NCBI GenBank assembly: GCA_029961685.1
Contig: JARWKL010000012.1
Coordinates: 14,803,227-14,867,226, forward strand
Source of the DNA: Aristolochia californica
Lineage: Eukaryota; Streptophyta; Magnoliopsida; Piperales; Aristolochiaceae
Reading direction: 5' to 3'
DNA length: 64,000 nt
Shown here: piece after piece, positions 1 through 12,800 of the stretch
How positions within the stretch are numbered: the first letter of the stretch is position 1
Layout: each line of letters opens with the position of its first letter
The notes under the pieces: model-generated
Database searches by the model: none
Seen by the model: only the letters and a program-made list of their open reading frames with translations
Told to the model about the DNA's origin: nothing
Made by a program: the position numbers and the translations under genes

Positions 1-834
1 AGTAGGCCTCCTAGGGATTAAACGAGACAATCATGAACTAAAATTTCAGAAGAACATCTTATACTCAAAATATAAATTAAACGATGAAAATAAATCAGAT
101 CTCACAGTTGTATTGGTACCGAGGCTTCAGTTTCCTTTGACCAAGTCTAAAGTTCAGCCACGCAGGGCCATGAAGAAATCTGAAGGAAAAAACTAGAGAA
201 AAGAGAGAGGAAAAGGTGGAGAAGAGAAAATGAGGTCAGGGGCACCGAACTCCTTTTCTCCTTTTTTTCCTCTTCTTTCTCCTGGTTTAGGGTTTTTCTT
301 TTCGTGCATCCGGTCTGGGTCACAGTGCACGTGCCACGACTTCAAGCCAAGTTTCGACCAGGATTCATCCCGTATTTCTCAAAATTTAAAACATAAAAGT
401 TGTAGAACGTTTTCTTGGAATTCCATATAATCTTGAATCATCTCCATCAGAGCTTGGATGAGAGAGTTATAACCATATTACGAATCAATGTCGAAACTGT
501 CCAGAATCGTCCAATTAACTTCGTTTTACACTTAACGCTTCCATTTGCATCCTAAATCAAAATATAAGAATAATAAGTATATTTAGGCACCAAATAATTA
601 TAAAATCCTAAGAATTAAGGTATAAAAATATGACTTTTTTCATTCTCATCACCTTGACATGAATCAAGAATTCAAGAAGAAAAAAAAAATTGAAACCGTA
701 AAGAGAGAATATGCAAAAAAAAAAAAACCAAATTTTACCTATCTCTTCATGGCAGAATTCCTTCTATACACAACTTCTTTAATGGATGACATAACTACTT
801 GAATAGGGATCCTAACCTCCAAGCTCTGATACTA
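1..834 (-). mobile_element. Non-coding internal region of a minus-strand LTR element
   Basis: This stretch lies inside the LTR and primer-binding site found at 822-1224, so it should be the 5' internal region of an LTR element read on the minus strand and leaving the window at base 1. I see no gag, protease or other recognisable protein on either strand; the longest open frames are about 66 codons of low-complexity serine/phenylalanine-rich sequence. It may be a non-autonomous element or an untranslated leader. Assignment rests on position only. Confidence 0.5.
822..834 (-). other. Primer-binding site (initiator tRNA-Met type)
   Basis: On the minus strand these bases read TAGTATCAGAGCTT, one mismatch from the TGGTATCAGAGC core complementary to plant initiator tRNA-Met. 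They directly abut the LTR at 835-1224, as expected for the 5' end of a minus-strand copia- or gypsy-type element. Confidence 0.75.
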
Positions 835-1224
835 TGTAGAAATTAGGACCCTATGAGAATGATTCTAGGTTAACGTGGAAGAAGAAGGACAGAAGAGAGA
901 GAAGAGGGAGAAAGGAGAAGGACGTTAGAGAGGAGAGTTTGGATTTAGGGAAGGAGAGAATGCGTCAAGAGAGAAGAGGGATGGCTGGACTTTTTTCCAA
1001 AGAGAGGAAAAGGTTTGAATGCCTTACCTCTTAGCCAATGCTCTTATTTATAGTGTTACAAAGCTCTTAGGGTTATAACTCAATAGATTAAAAGACATAC
1101 TAAGACAACGTATTTACATCTTCATGCCATCCTTATGGAACATACCATAAATAACCACTTTGCCACTCCTTTGACGTGTGGACTTCTAGCCTTGAGCTTG
1201 TGGGCTTGAGCCCATCTTCCAACA
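835..1224 (-). repeat. 5' LTR of minus-strand LTR element
   Basis: A 390-bp block begins TGTAGAAATTAGG and ends CTTCCAACA in the plus reading, so it has the TG...CA termini of an LTR, with a tRNA-Met primer-binding site next to its low-coordinate end. It interrupts a chromovirus whose gag resumes immediately at 1225, so it marks an insertion younger than that element. The second LTR lies outside the window. Confidence 0.75.
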
Positions 1225-1226
1225 AA

Positions 1227-1870
1227 GGACAAGGTGAGCTTAGCTGCCTTCCACTTGTTGGATGAAGCTCAACTTTGGTTCCATCAAGTGGAATTGAACC
1301 GCCTGGTCAGGGATTGGGAAGAGTTTAAAGAACTATGCACGATACGGTTCGGATCGCCAGCTTACAGCAACCCCTTTGGGGATTTGGTCTTGTTAAGATA
1401 GACCGATTCGGAGGAAGCATACCAGACTCTATTTTAGGAAAAATTAGCTCGAGCCAGCCACCTAGTTTGAAGAGACCAACATGTAAATCTGTAGACAGCA
1501 AGGCTTAATTATTCATTGAAGCTGGAGGCGGAGCTCCACGCGCCTACTGATTTGGGGCGAGCGATGAATTTAGCTCGGGCAATGGAAGCATGACAGCACA
1601 ATCAAAATAGGAGTGGTTGGCAAGGGTGGAGAACCATTGCACCTAGGCGGCAAGGGGGGAGGAATTATTTGCCTCCAGTGACAGGGCCACCAGTGCCACC
1701 ACCCAAACCTACGACTAGTCATACTATGGCAGCAGCCCTAGAATTAGCAACTCACCACCCCCATATATTAGAAAATTAACCGGGATGGAAATGGTTGACC
1801 GAAGAATGAAGAACCTCTGCTATAATTGTGATGAACAATTACCAGGCTGGCCACCAATGTAAAAGATTGT
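1227..1870 (+). pseudogene. Chromovirus gag fragment
   Basis: Frame 1227 onward encodes a retrotransposon gag core with the motifs LDEAQLWFHQVE and WEEFKELCTIRFG, close to the conserved A..W...L......W..F......RF pattern of gypsy gag. Stops interrupt it near 1397, 1437 and 1468. A downstream stretch has prolines and acidic residues before the protease. The gag N-terminus is missing at the junction with the LTR at 1224. Confidence 0.8.
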
Positions 1871-1989
1871 TTTGATTGGAGTTGGAAGCATGGGCAGAGG
1901 AAGAAGAACCACCTGAGGATACTCCAGAGGAGGCCGAACCAGAAATCTCCTCACATGCCATTACCGGACAGAAGTCGGCCAAAACCATG

Positions 1990-3766
1990 CAAGTGTGAGC
2001 CAAGGTTACTGACCAAGAATTGGTGGGGTTAGAGGACTCGGGCAGCACACACAACATCCTCAGCGTGACAGCGGCAAAACACCTCCAACTTGGGATCCAA
2101 CCTCACCCAATTGCCCCAGTTTCAGTTGCCAATGGTGAGAAGGTTCCAAGCTATAGGGTCAGCAAGGAGGTACAATTTTCCATTGGTAACACTTACTTTA
2201 CTACTGAATTTTTTGTCATTCTTCTCGCCAAATTTGATATGGTGTTCGGGGTTAAGTGGTTGCAAACATTAGGCCCAATTTTGTGGGACTTCTCAATGTT
2301 AACAATGAGCTTTGTGTCGGAAGGCAAACCAGTGTTGTTAAGGGACGATCATGCTACAGCTGCCCCCCATGTCCACCTATTACACAAGCAGCAACCACCG
2401 GCCAGGAACATGGACAAGTTACTAGAGGAGTTCATCAACTTGTTTCGGGAGTTGTCCGGGCTCCCCCCATTGAGGCACTATGACCACCGGATTTGTTTAA
2501 AATCCGGATCAGAAGCAGTGGTGGTTTGACCCTACAGGCATCCACACCTTTAGAAAGATGAAATTGAATGGCAGTGCAAGACCATGCTGGAACAGGGCTT
2601 TATCCGTAGCAGTCATTCCCCGTTTTCTTCGCCGGTTATACTAGTTAAGAAACATGATGGCACATGGTGGTTTTGTGTGGACTACAGGGAGCTCAATGCA
2701 AAAACCATCAAAGACAAGTTTCCCATACCATTGGTGGATGAGCTCTTTGACGAAATGCATGGATCAACAATTTTTACCAAGCTGGATTTGAGATCAGGCT
2801 ATCACCTAATCAAAATGCATCTGCCAGATATCAAGAAAACCGCATTCCGTACTCACCATGGACACTTCGAATTCGTGGTGATGCCTTTTGGGTTATCCAA
2901 CGCATCATCCACCTTTCAAGTTTTGATGAATGTGGTATTCTGTGATTATCTCCACAAATTTGTATTGGTTTTCTTTGATGATATTCTTATTTACAGCAAA
3001 TCAAGAGCACAACATTTCGAAGACTTATGGCTTGTTTTCCAACTCCTCCGAGCACATCACCTCTTCGTCAAACGCTCCAAATGTTCCTTTGGGGAAGGCC
3101 CAAGTCACCTATCTTGGCCACATCATTTCAGCAGAGGGCGTCACAGTCGACCTAGAAAAAATTATAGCAATCACCAACAGGCCTCAACTGCACAACATTT
3201 CGGCCTTAAGAGGATTTTTGGGGCTAGCGGGCTATTATCAAAAATTTATATAGAATTACGGTCCACTGGCCAGTCCATTGACTAATCTTCTCAAGTGCAA
3301 CGCCTTCGTTTGGGAGGAGGAAGCAACAGAATCTTTCATGGCAGTCAAATAGGCTTTAGCTTCCACTCCAGTCCTGCAATTACCAGACTTTGAGGCCCTA
3401 TTTGTAGTGGAGTGTGACGCTTTAGGGGGCGGTATTGGGGCCGTACTACAACAAGCACAGTACCCCATTGCATATTTTAGTCAGCAACTAGCAGCACATC
3501 ACTAGAAATTACCCGCTTATGAGCGCGAGTTGATTGGGTTGGCCAAGGCAGTTCAACACTGGTGGCCCTACTTGTGGGGACACACTTTCCTCATTCGCAC
3601 TGACCACTACATCCTCAAATTTCAAGTAGTACAGGGCATATCGACGTCTCCACAGCAACACTGGATTAGCAAATTATTGGGGTTTGACTTCACAGTGGAA
3701 CACAAGCCGGGCAAATTGAACAAGGTGGTTGATGCCTTATCTCGACGTCTGGAGGAATCGCAATAA
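1990..3766 (+). pseudogene. Chromovirus protease, reverse transcriptase and RNase H
   Basis: The protease active site is visible as LEDSGSTHNIL near 2030. After two stops around 2527 and 2551 in the same frame, the reverse transcriptase runs from about 2560 with VDYRELNAKT, TKLDLRSGYH and the catalytic box VFFDDILIYS, where the usual YVDD is FFDD. A single extra G in the GGGG run at 3091-3094 shifts the frame. RNase H then continues in the next frame (GFLGLAGYYQKFI, VECDALGGGIGAVL, IRTDHYILK, DALSRR) with three more stops. It was a polyprotein and is now clearly inactive. Confidence 0.92.
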
Positions 3767-3839
3767 GCCTATGCGGTTAGCCAGCCAAGATCTCTCTTGC
3801 TCGATTCCATTAAAGAGGACCAACGGACTAAACTCATGA

Positions 3840-5025
3840 GGGCATTCAAAATACGCTACATCGGATCAAGGCCGATTTTTACTGGCAATTCATGAAGTTC
3901 GCAATTGTTAAGTACGTCACCTCGTGCCCTACCCGTCAACGCAACAAGGCTGAACATTTATCACCAACGGGTGTCCTTCAACCACTCTCCCTCACAGGTT
4001 TGGGTTGATCTTTCCATGGACTTCATTGATGGCCTTCCCAAAGCTTCCGGCAAATTCGTCCTCTTGGTGGTGTTTGACAGATTCTCAAAGTATGCTCACT
4101 TTATCCCGTTGGCTCCTCCGTATACGGCTTCATGCGTCACTCGAGTGTTTTTTGACAATATTGTTCGTTTGCATGCATTCCGGAGTCCATTGTGAGCGAT
4201 CGTGATGCGGTCTTCACCAGCCACTTTTGGAGAGGGCTCTTCCGATTATGTGATACCAAGCTAATTTTTTCCTCTTCCTATCACCCGCAATCTAATGGGC
4301 AGACTAAGATTGTTAACCACATATTAGAAATGTACTTATGGTGCTTCATGGGCGACTGCCCACAACGGTTGCTGGAATGGCTCCCTTGGGCCGAATATTG
4401 CTACAATACATCCTTCCATACCGCCTTGTAAGCCATGCCATTCAAGGTCCTCTACGGCAGGGATCTACCCAGGTTGTTGTCCTATATGGCCGGTTCCACC
4501 TGAGTTGACACCCTTGACCAGGCACTGCTGAACCGTGATCAGGTACTTCAAGCAGCAACCCAACGTCTCCAGCAAGCTCAGGCCAGGATGAAAGGTTACT
4601 ATGACAAGGGCCACCGAGATGTGACATACAACCCCGGTGATTACGTGTGGCTTCGCCTACAACCCTACCGTCAACAATCTCTAGCTGCCCCCCGCCACAA
4701 GCTATCTCCCAAATTCTTTGGGCCATTTTCAGTTCTCCAGCGCATTGGCCAAGTGGCGTACCAGCTGCAACTTCCACCAGACGCTCAATTACACAACGTC
4801 TTTCATGTATCCCCCCGCAAACCCTTCAGGGGTCTAGCACCGCCTCCGCCTCCGTTCTTACCGCCAGTAAAGGAGGGGCGTGTTATTTTCTCTCCTGCCA
4901 CAGCCTTGCAAGCCCGCCAACATCACAACAAGTGTGAGGTTCTCATCCAGTGGGCTGACTCAGATGCAGCGGTGGCCACATGGGAAGATGTGGAGACATT
5001 TAGCCGGGCCTATCCTACCTCTTGA
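3840..5025 (+). pseudogene. Chromovirus integrase with C-terminal chromodomain
   Basis: The HHCC zinc finger is only partly left: SCPTRQRNKAEHL has lost its second cysteine. The core is recognisable from VWVDLSMDFIDGLPK through FDRFSKYAHFIPL, VSDRDAVFTSHFW and SSSYHPQSNGQT. Frameshifts lie near 3990 and 4181 and stops near 4429 and 4501. The GPY-like region (KFFGPFSVLQRIG) is followed by a chromodomain, seen in VLIQWADSDAAVATWEDVE near 4935-4998. Chromodomains on integrases target chromoviruses to chromatin marks; this is established for the clade. The frame from 4588 to the stop at 5025 is open. Confidence 0.92.
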
Positions 5026-5055
5026 GGACAAACTCTTTCTCCAAGGGGAGAGTGA

Positions 5056-5836
5056 TGTTATGAACTCATAGCGAGCCATGTAATTCAGCAGCATCGTGGC
5101 TGAGTATCGAGTCCTTTAGTTATATTTCATTTTTATTTCAATCAGGAGTAAATATGCCTTAAGTGCATTTTTGTAATTTTTTCCCCTAAACTATGGTTGG
5201 CCAAAACAGGATCCCAAGTTCTCCTTGACCAGCTCAGGGTTGGAGTTCCCCATTGAGCTCTAGTTATCCCTCTAATCTCTCCTTCCTCACCTCCATCCCC
5301 TTTCGTTTTACAGAGCCACTCCCGGAACAGCAGCACAAACCCACTGGTTTCAAGTGGTGTGAGAGTTACCATTGCAGGCCGGACAGCACCTTGGGATGTT
5401 GTTGCTGGGTTTAGTCGGAAGAGCAGCAGGGAGGTTGCAGCCTTCCCGTGAGCAGAGCAGGGGACGGTGGGTTTAAGTGAGCCAGCCAACCAGGGAGGTG
5501 CTGCCGAATTTCCACCAAGAACAGCAGGGTGGGTACTGCTGCTCAGACCTCGCCAAGCCAGCAGTCCACTGCTGCTCTGCCGCCAGGCAAAACAGTGGTG
5601 GCCACCCTGTTCCACCGAGAGCAGCAGAGAGCCGCTGCCCAGATCTAACCAGAATCCAACAGCCTACGACTGCCACAGTGAGTGATACCCACTCCCAGCC
5701 ATAGAACAGCAGTGAGCTACTGTTCAGACTGGGTTCTGCCCTGAACCCGCCCAGAACAGCGTGGATGACCCCACTCTATCAGCACTGGATCTACCCGTCC
5801 CACGTGTTACAAGATCTATGACTAGGGACCTTAACA
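5056..5836 (+). repeat. 3' LTR of chromovirus
   Basis: It begins TGTTATGAACTC directly after the purine-rich AAGGGGAGAGTGA tract and ends GACCTTAACA. The 3' boundary is supported by a related fragment at 51110-51183 that ends with nearly the same sequence, after which the two loci diverge. Small open frames inside are low-complexity and not genes. Confidence 0.75.
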
Positions 5837-6239
5837 GTGTTTGAAGGTTTAATTAAAGTTTATTTAATGATTTTATTTTCTAGGGAAGTGGTTTCCTTTA
5901 GAGAATTGAATCCTAAGGTGTAATTAATTTTAAAATTATAAATAGAAGAGTGCTGTAGTCTATAAACCTTAATATCTCTGTTTTTCCCTTGCAATTCTAA
6001 TGGAAAAACAATTTTATAATCCCTTGAATTTTTTTAACATGAACTAATACATTTGGGGTATTATGGCATTTTATTTTGTCATATTATGTTATTATATTTC
6101 TTCCACTAAATCTTTGACCATTTTATTTTCAAAATCCTATAAACTCAATTCACCTCCATTTGGGCTTTAAACCAATTCGAACCTAAGACAACTTTTTTCA
6201 CTACCATATGAACAGTAATGCACATAATCACATTGTTAA
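5837..6239. other. AT-rich flank between chromovirus and WHY2
   Basis: No open frame or repeat recognised. A TATAAATAG-like motif at about 5937 is followed by pyrimidine-rich sequence, which could be a promoter remnant of an older LTR, but nothing confirms it. Confidence 0.4.
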
Positions 6240-6696
6240 CCTATGATATGCATTCTAATCAAAATTACAGGTCTCCGAAGCCAATAACATACGGCTGTTT
6301 TATCGGTATGCAAAATTAAACCTAGGCCCAAATGCAAACACATAAAACCCATAAACAGGTTCTGGCAACTTAGTTTACATAAGATCATCTATAACCACCA
6401 GGTGAGATCAATTGGACGAAGTCAAATAGATACTGCTATGTTTGTTGACGAGTAAAAAGAATATACAGCTTTTGAGATGTCCCGAGTGCTCCAATTAATG
6501 ATGTAATCCGACAATGAAGAGAAACAAGAACAAAATAACTGGACAGCACCCGAGTCTCAGATACATGGCTTCAAAGACTGGAAAAGTATGTCCATAGTCA
6601 CCATATTTTAGATCAAAACAATACAGAAAATAGCAGGTATCTGACTTTCCACGATCAGGCAACAAGCAGAAAATGAAGCTTTCCTGGTGTGCTTCA
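6240..6696 (-). other. Probable 3' UTR of WHY2
   Basis: The sequence after the WHY2 stop codon is single-copy in the window, contains no transposon homology and has moderate base composition, which fits a 3' UTR. No clear AATAAA signal was seen, so the 3' end is a guess. Confidence 0.5.
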
Positions 6697-6837
6697 TCAT
6701 CTACTCCATTCCAGGTCGGGCTTCTGTGTGTACTCTGGATTCCGTTGCTTATTGACTCCAACTGTAGTAGGCAATGGATCAGTGGAGATTGTTGGATTTG
6801 TGACTCGGTTCCACCCCATGACGTAAGGTAAAGCAAA
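6697..6837 (-). CDS. WHY2: WHY2 exon 8 with stop
   Basis: 141 nt, residues 206-251 and TGA. It opens [14 protein letters not shown] after acceptor TTTGCAG and ends DLEWSR. The FALP..MGW box and the acidic/aromatic C-terminus are Whirly hallmarks. Confidence 0.97.
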   Translation of the reverse strand, partial: FALPYVMGWNRVTNPTISTDPLPTTVGVNKQRNPEYTQKPDLEWSR

Positions 6838-9800
6838 CTGCAAATGAAACTTTATTAGAGAAGAGTTTTTGAAAACTCTCACTATGGTGTTGAAGGAAAA
6901 AGAGAAAAGATTCTGAGAACCCACACTGGGGTGTCAAAAGAAAAAAGAGAGTTTCTGAGGACCGTTTCTCTTTTGGGTTATCTTTTCCTTTTTTAACTGC
7001 TGAGCCCCCTCAACTATGCTGCGACTCCAACCCAAAACCTAAACCCCCCATGTGGGAATTGAACAAAAGGCTCACTCCACCATGCTCCACAATTTTACTC
7101 CAACAAACATGTAATCCTTAACCAAGGGTTCAGGTAAGATTACCCAATTACACATATTTTACTAAATTGAACTAGATACCTATTTCTGAAAAAAAAAAAA
7201 AAAATCTAGATAAGAGTAAATATCCTTCTATACCCAATTACTGATTATCCAGTTCTGAAGGGTATTTTTGTAATCAGCCTTCCCCATGTAAGAGTAAAAA
7301 AATAAACTATAATGAGTGACACTATTTTGGAGTTTTTCATCAAAGATATATTAATTAAAGAAAACTTTCAATTTAAAAAAAAAAAAGATTAACTCATTCA
7401 AAAACAAGATCATTATATGCTTAATTAACATTTTCACAAGTTTTTAGTAGTTCTTAACATTTATTATAGATTTTATACTTTTTTGATTTATCTTTCAAAA
7501 TTTAATCTACTTATTTATTTGTTTACCAGTAGATATAGGGGTAAATAAACAGATAACAAAATCCCCTCACCTTTCCACATAAAATTGGTAACAAAATGGG
7601 AATAGGGTATCTGATTTTTATTCTTACTCATCTACAGCTCTATCCCCTTTTATAGTGAGATAGAATAAGAATAAGACAAGAAACAGTGATCATAATATGT
7701 AGTAGAAAAGTCTCATTTTATAGTTTCTGAAAAGACTGGTTCAGCAATACAGAGCGTCCATCTCACATCACACAAATGGAGACACTTTTCTTAGCAACCA
7801 TTGCTATCGTTCATTTTTTTCTTAGTTCTTTCTTTTGGATCCTTGTTGTAGTATGAGTGGCATTTATCATAATTAAGTGAGTTAGTGGCATGAGTTATAA
7901 TTATGATAGATTTTTCTACTAGAGTTTCTACCCTAAAACTGTAAGTATCAAGCTAAGGGGGAGAACATAAAACTGGTGCCCTAATTCCTCTCTTTCTCCT
8001 TCTTCTTTCTTCCTTCAAGTGCCTAACCTTCTCTCCTAAACTCTCCTCCCATTTCCTACTTTTTTCTCCTTCTTCTGCCCCTAAACCCTATTTGTTCTAA
8101 GAATGACACCCTAGAATCTAACATGGTACCAGAGCAGCGATACTAGGGTTTTACATAAAGCTACTCCTAAAGTATTTAAAGTGTGCAAAAGAGTTTTTTT
8201 CCATCCATTGAAGGAAACAAGGTGCTGGATTTTTCAAATTCCAACAAGGTTCTAAATCAGACAAATGGTTCCTAATCCTTGAAGCTCGTTTTAATTCATC
8301 CAAAACCAAGTCCTAAACATTCCAATTTCGTTTTAGCCTCAATCTCTATGATTTGGTGAAACACAAACCTCTTCAGAGTCATGTATGGCTGAATTCCGAA
8401 TTTTTTTGTAAACAATTATGTCTCAATTGTTTAGCCATGAATTTGATGCCAAAAATTCAGGTATTTAAACGCGAACACTCCCTTTTATTACTGGATTAAA
8501 TCTCCCCTTTTTCAATGCAAAATTTAATTTCCAAATCAATGAAACCCTCAAGTAAGGTTTGAAGTTAATTGTTGAAGGAAAAGTGTTTGCTCAGCCTTCA
8601 ATCCCCACCTTTAAGAATGTTGTTTTCATGGGTTAATCATCAATTGTTCAGCATTGATTCAATTTCGAATTTTGCATGTTTAGTTAATATATGAAGTCAT
8701 ATTTTTCATAGGGTTATTCTATATCTGTTCAGCCATACCTTGTGAATTTGTGTTGATTCTAATTTTGAGATCGTGTTTACCTTGCTAATATCTGGAGTTA
8801 ATTACAAAATAGAGTGTTTGTAATTGATCTAACATCGCAAAAATCTCAAGTAATTCTTCTTGTTCCTCATCATATGCTGATTTCAGCAAGCATGATCCCT
8901 TGAGAATCACTAAATTCCTCTTAGAAGTTTTGAGTAACTACTTGTCATGGTCTCAATCTATCAAACATTTTCTGATTACTAGAGACATTGTTGGACATAT
9001 AAACCAGCCAACTATGCGCGATGAACCTTCCTATCACAAATGGTCGAAGGAAAATACCTTAGTTATCCATTGGCTAAAAAAAGCACAGAAGAACAAGTTG
9101 CAAATAATGTTGTTCACTTCGAAACAACTAAGGAGATTTGGGACACATTTCTTGAACTATATTCTACTCCTAACCTTTATCAAAAAACAAAATTCTACTC
9201 CTAACATTCTTCAAAAGATTTATGATAAAATTCAGGAGATGTACATGATAAAGCATAAAGACAGCCTTCATGAATACATTGTCAGATTCAGAGGTCTATT
9301 ACAGAAATGGAAGGTTACTCAAACTTACTTAACAGTTATTGCAACTCAAGAAAAGCAAAGAGAAGATCCGGTCTCAACCATATGCCTTGCAAATCTACAA
9401 ACTTACATGGATGTTGCAAAGTCAGAGATACTTAGTTCTATAGTCAGACCTTCTTTCAATGATGTGTGGTGCTACCATGCTTAGGATTCAAGTTAAGGGA
9501 TCCTCAACTCAACAAGAACAAGTAGAGAAATTAGTAATGTTCTCCTAAGGGGGAGCAACAGCCATGGAAAAGGTAGGTGGAAAATCTTATGGTAGAGAGA
9601 GAGGAAGAATTGAGGGTGAACCGACTTCCAACTCCCAAAACTTTACTCAGAATAGAAAGTGTGCTTTCTGTGATTTACACAATCATCTGGTTGAAAATGC
9701 TGGAATCTATATGGTAAACTGGAGTTTTTCAAGTCTAATCAAACCTCAACTACTACCATAACAGCCCCACAAAGTATTAGCATTGATCATCCCAAATGTA

Positions 9801-12800
9801 TACATGGTTCTTACAGAAGAAGATTATGACTTATTTCAGAAATTTAAGAACATGATGGCTCCCATTATTCAGTACGCAGATGATACCATCATTTTTGGAG
9901 TCGACAACATTGATAGTGCAAGAAATATTAAAGCTGTGTTGGGACTCTTTGAGTTAGCCTCTGGTCAGAAAGTAAATTGGGGAAAGACTTCTCTCATGGG
10001 CTTCAATGTTAGCCCTGAGTTTCTTACTGAAATGGCAAGTATATTTGGCTGCACAACAAGCCACCTACCTGCAACATATCTTGGTTTACCTCTTTACAAT
10101 GGGCATGTATGCAAGAGTATTTGGAATCCGGTTGTTGAAAAAATTGAATCCCGCCTTGCATAATGGAATGGGCGTCTACTTAGTAAAGTGGGGAGGTTCA
10201 TCCTTCTCAAGTATTGCATAGCAGGAATCCCCAATTATGCCCTGTACTTCATGCCTTGTCCTGTTGCAATTTGTAAGGCTATGGATAGGCTAAAAAGAAG
10301 ATTCCTATGGAGGGGATCAAGTGATGCTTTTAAGTACCATTTGGTTAGTTAGGATGAGGTATGCAAGCCAAAGAATATGGGCGGCCTGGGAATCCGGAAA
10401 TCAAGGGATATGAATCAAGCGTTGCAGCTAAAATGGCTATGGAAGTTCAATACCCACTCTTCAAATCTTTGGAAGGAAATGTTTCTCGCTAAGCTGGGTG
10501 GGGTCCCTCATTGGTGGATGTCTGGTGGGAATCGAAGAGGACTTTCCTCAATATGAGGAGCTCTATACTTTCTGCTTCCAAAATTTCACTCTGCAAGTAG
10601 ATTCTATGTGGCCAATGGCAGATCGCTCAAGTTTTGGGAAGACTTGTAGATAGGGTAGGAGCCTCTACAGGCTGCATTCAGAAGTCTCTTTCTCCTCACG
10701 TCTCGCAGAGATATTTCAGTAGCAGAAGCTTTTGAGTGGGGGGGGTGTATGTGCCTCCATCCTAGAAGGGGTCTCTCGGATGGTGAGGCTTTGGAGGCTA
10801 GTCGTTTGATGGACCTTGTTGCTTCGTTTAAAATTCGTCCTTTGGAGGCCGACAAGCTCATTTGGTGGCCGGATAAAAGGGTTCTTTCACGGTCTCATCC
10901 ACATATGGCTTCTTAAATGGCGGTAATTCGTCTTGGAGGGAGGATGAGATCAACTTTGTATGGCATTTATGTGCCCCTCCAAATATTAAATTCTTCATGT
11001 GGAGTGCCTATCAAGGCAAGATTCTCTCGGTTGCCGTGTTGAGAAGAAGAGGACACCCCTCCATTGATCCCTTGTGCCCATTCTGCAACTCTGACGCTGA
11101 AACTACAAGCCACATTCTACTTCAATGCATGTTCTCTTGGAAGGTGTGGACCAGCATTCTTGGAAAGTTTGGGTTACAATTCTACATGGCGGCTGATCTA
11201 CTCTCGTTCAGTAAATCTCTCATTGGTACCCCTCTGCCTAGCCTTGGAAAACTGATGGTCTCTGCCTGTGCCAATTTCATACCGTGGGGGCTTTGGAATG
11301 ACCGCACTAGAAGACGTTTTGATGCAAAATGCAAATCTTCAGATCGGGTTGCGGACCGAGTGGTAGGACATATATCAACTTGGCTTTTGACCAAGAAAGC
11401 CTTCTCTCCCCATCTGGGCTCCTCTATTCGTGAAAACTAGAGAAATTTGGCTATGATGCACAATGGGAAAAAGCTTCCGGTCATCCAAGAATGGACTCCT
11501 CCCGATCCAGGTTATCTCGAATTAAACTTTGATGGCTCGTCTCTTGGTAACCCTGGGATTTCTAGTTTCGGAGGAGTTATTTCAGATCATTTCGGTAATC
11601 AGCTTTTCACTAATGGTGGCCCTCTTGGTATATCTAACTCTACGTCTGCAGAGTTATATGGTCTCCTCTCCGATCTCCGTGTCTTCGGAGATAAATGCAG
11701 TGGGCCTCTTCATATCAAAAGTGACTCAAAAGTGGTTATAGGCTGGTGTGAGAATACACCCTCCCCCATGGAGACATTGGGATGAAATTTTAGAAATTAC
11801 CTCAATTGTTTCTTGTATTTGGACTCATATTCCGAGATCCGCAAATTCGGCGGCATAAGTGCTTGTCAGGCAGGGTGCTACCCTACAATCGTTGGTTGTA
11901 AGGGATATGCTCTCCCAAATTTTGTAATTTCTCTCGTTTTTATTATTACATCTTTATCAAAAACAAAACATGATGGCTCCACCTCCAAGTGCCACTATAG
12001 CTACTATTGCTACTACCAATACATTCTCCTTTGTTTCATGTTCTAGTCCTCCATCCTAGATCATGGACTATGGTGCCTCTAAACATCTTACTAGTAAAAT
12101 AGATAACATATCTTCCTTGACCCCTTGTACTACAGACCAATAAGTATCTATTGGAAATGGACCCCAAACTAAAAGTTCAGGGTACTAGTACATCCACTTT
12201 ATCTCCCTCTCTTTCGCTTTCTAATCTTTTATTCGTACCTCAACTCTCACTTAGTTTTATGTCTATTAGCCACTTAACAAAAAGATTTAATTACTTTGTT
12301 ACCTTTTCTTCCTTATCACTGTGTTTTTTAGGACATCAAGACAAAGCAGGTGATTGGTGGCGGCTATGAGAGAGGTCTTTGTAGAAGAGCAGGTATAGAA
12401 GAGTCTTACATGGCTCTCACAACAAGAAATCTCACAAAGCCAAAATTAATATGGTGGAATCTTACATAAGTCTCACAAAAGAGTCTTAATTAAAAAGTGT
12501 TTTAGCTATATTAGTCTTCTTTTTTTTTTAAAAATATGTATTTATATTAACAAGATAAAATTTACAAAGGATGAGGGAGCAGATCCCTTACAACAAGAGA
12601 TTACAGGGAGGCTTCCTCCTTGGCAAGCACATCAGCTGCCGAATTGGCAGATCTCGGAACGTGAGACCAAATACAAGAAAATGATGATGCAATATCTAAA
12701 ATCTCTTGAAATATGTCCCAATGCCTCCACGGAGGAAGGGAATTACGCTGGCACCAACCAATCACTACCTTGGAGTCCCCTTGTGGATAGGCCCACTGCA

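Larger units (their letters stand above)
1225..5836 (+). mobile_element. Ty3/gypsy chromovirus, 5'-truncated and decayed
   Basis: The order gag, protease, reverse transcriptase, RNase H, integrase, chromodomain, polypurine tract and 3' LTR is that of a Ty3 chromovirus. The 5' LTR and gag start are missing because the minus-strand LTR element is inserted here. The coding part carries many in-frame stops, mostly of the kind expected from methylated-CpG decay, and at least three frameshifts. It ends about 400 bp downstream of the WHY2 3' UTR. Confidence 0.93.

Noticed and set aside
230..430. 66-codon open frame in the LTR element interior
   Set aside because: Low-complexity, no homology, lies in a non-coding leader.
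5142..5704. Several overlapping frames of 67-157 codons
   Set aside because: All fall inside the chromovirus 3' LTR and are GC-rich shadows on both strands.
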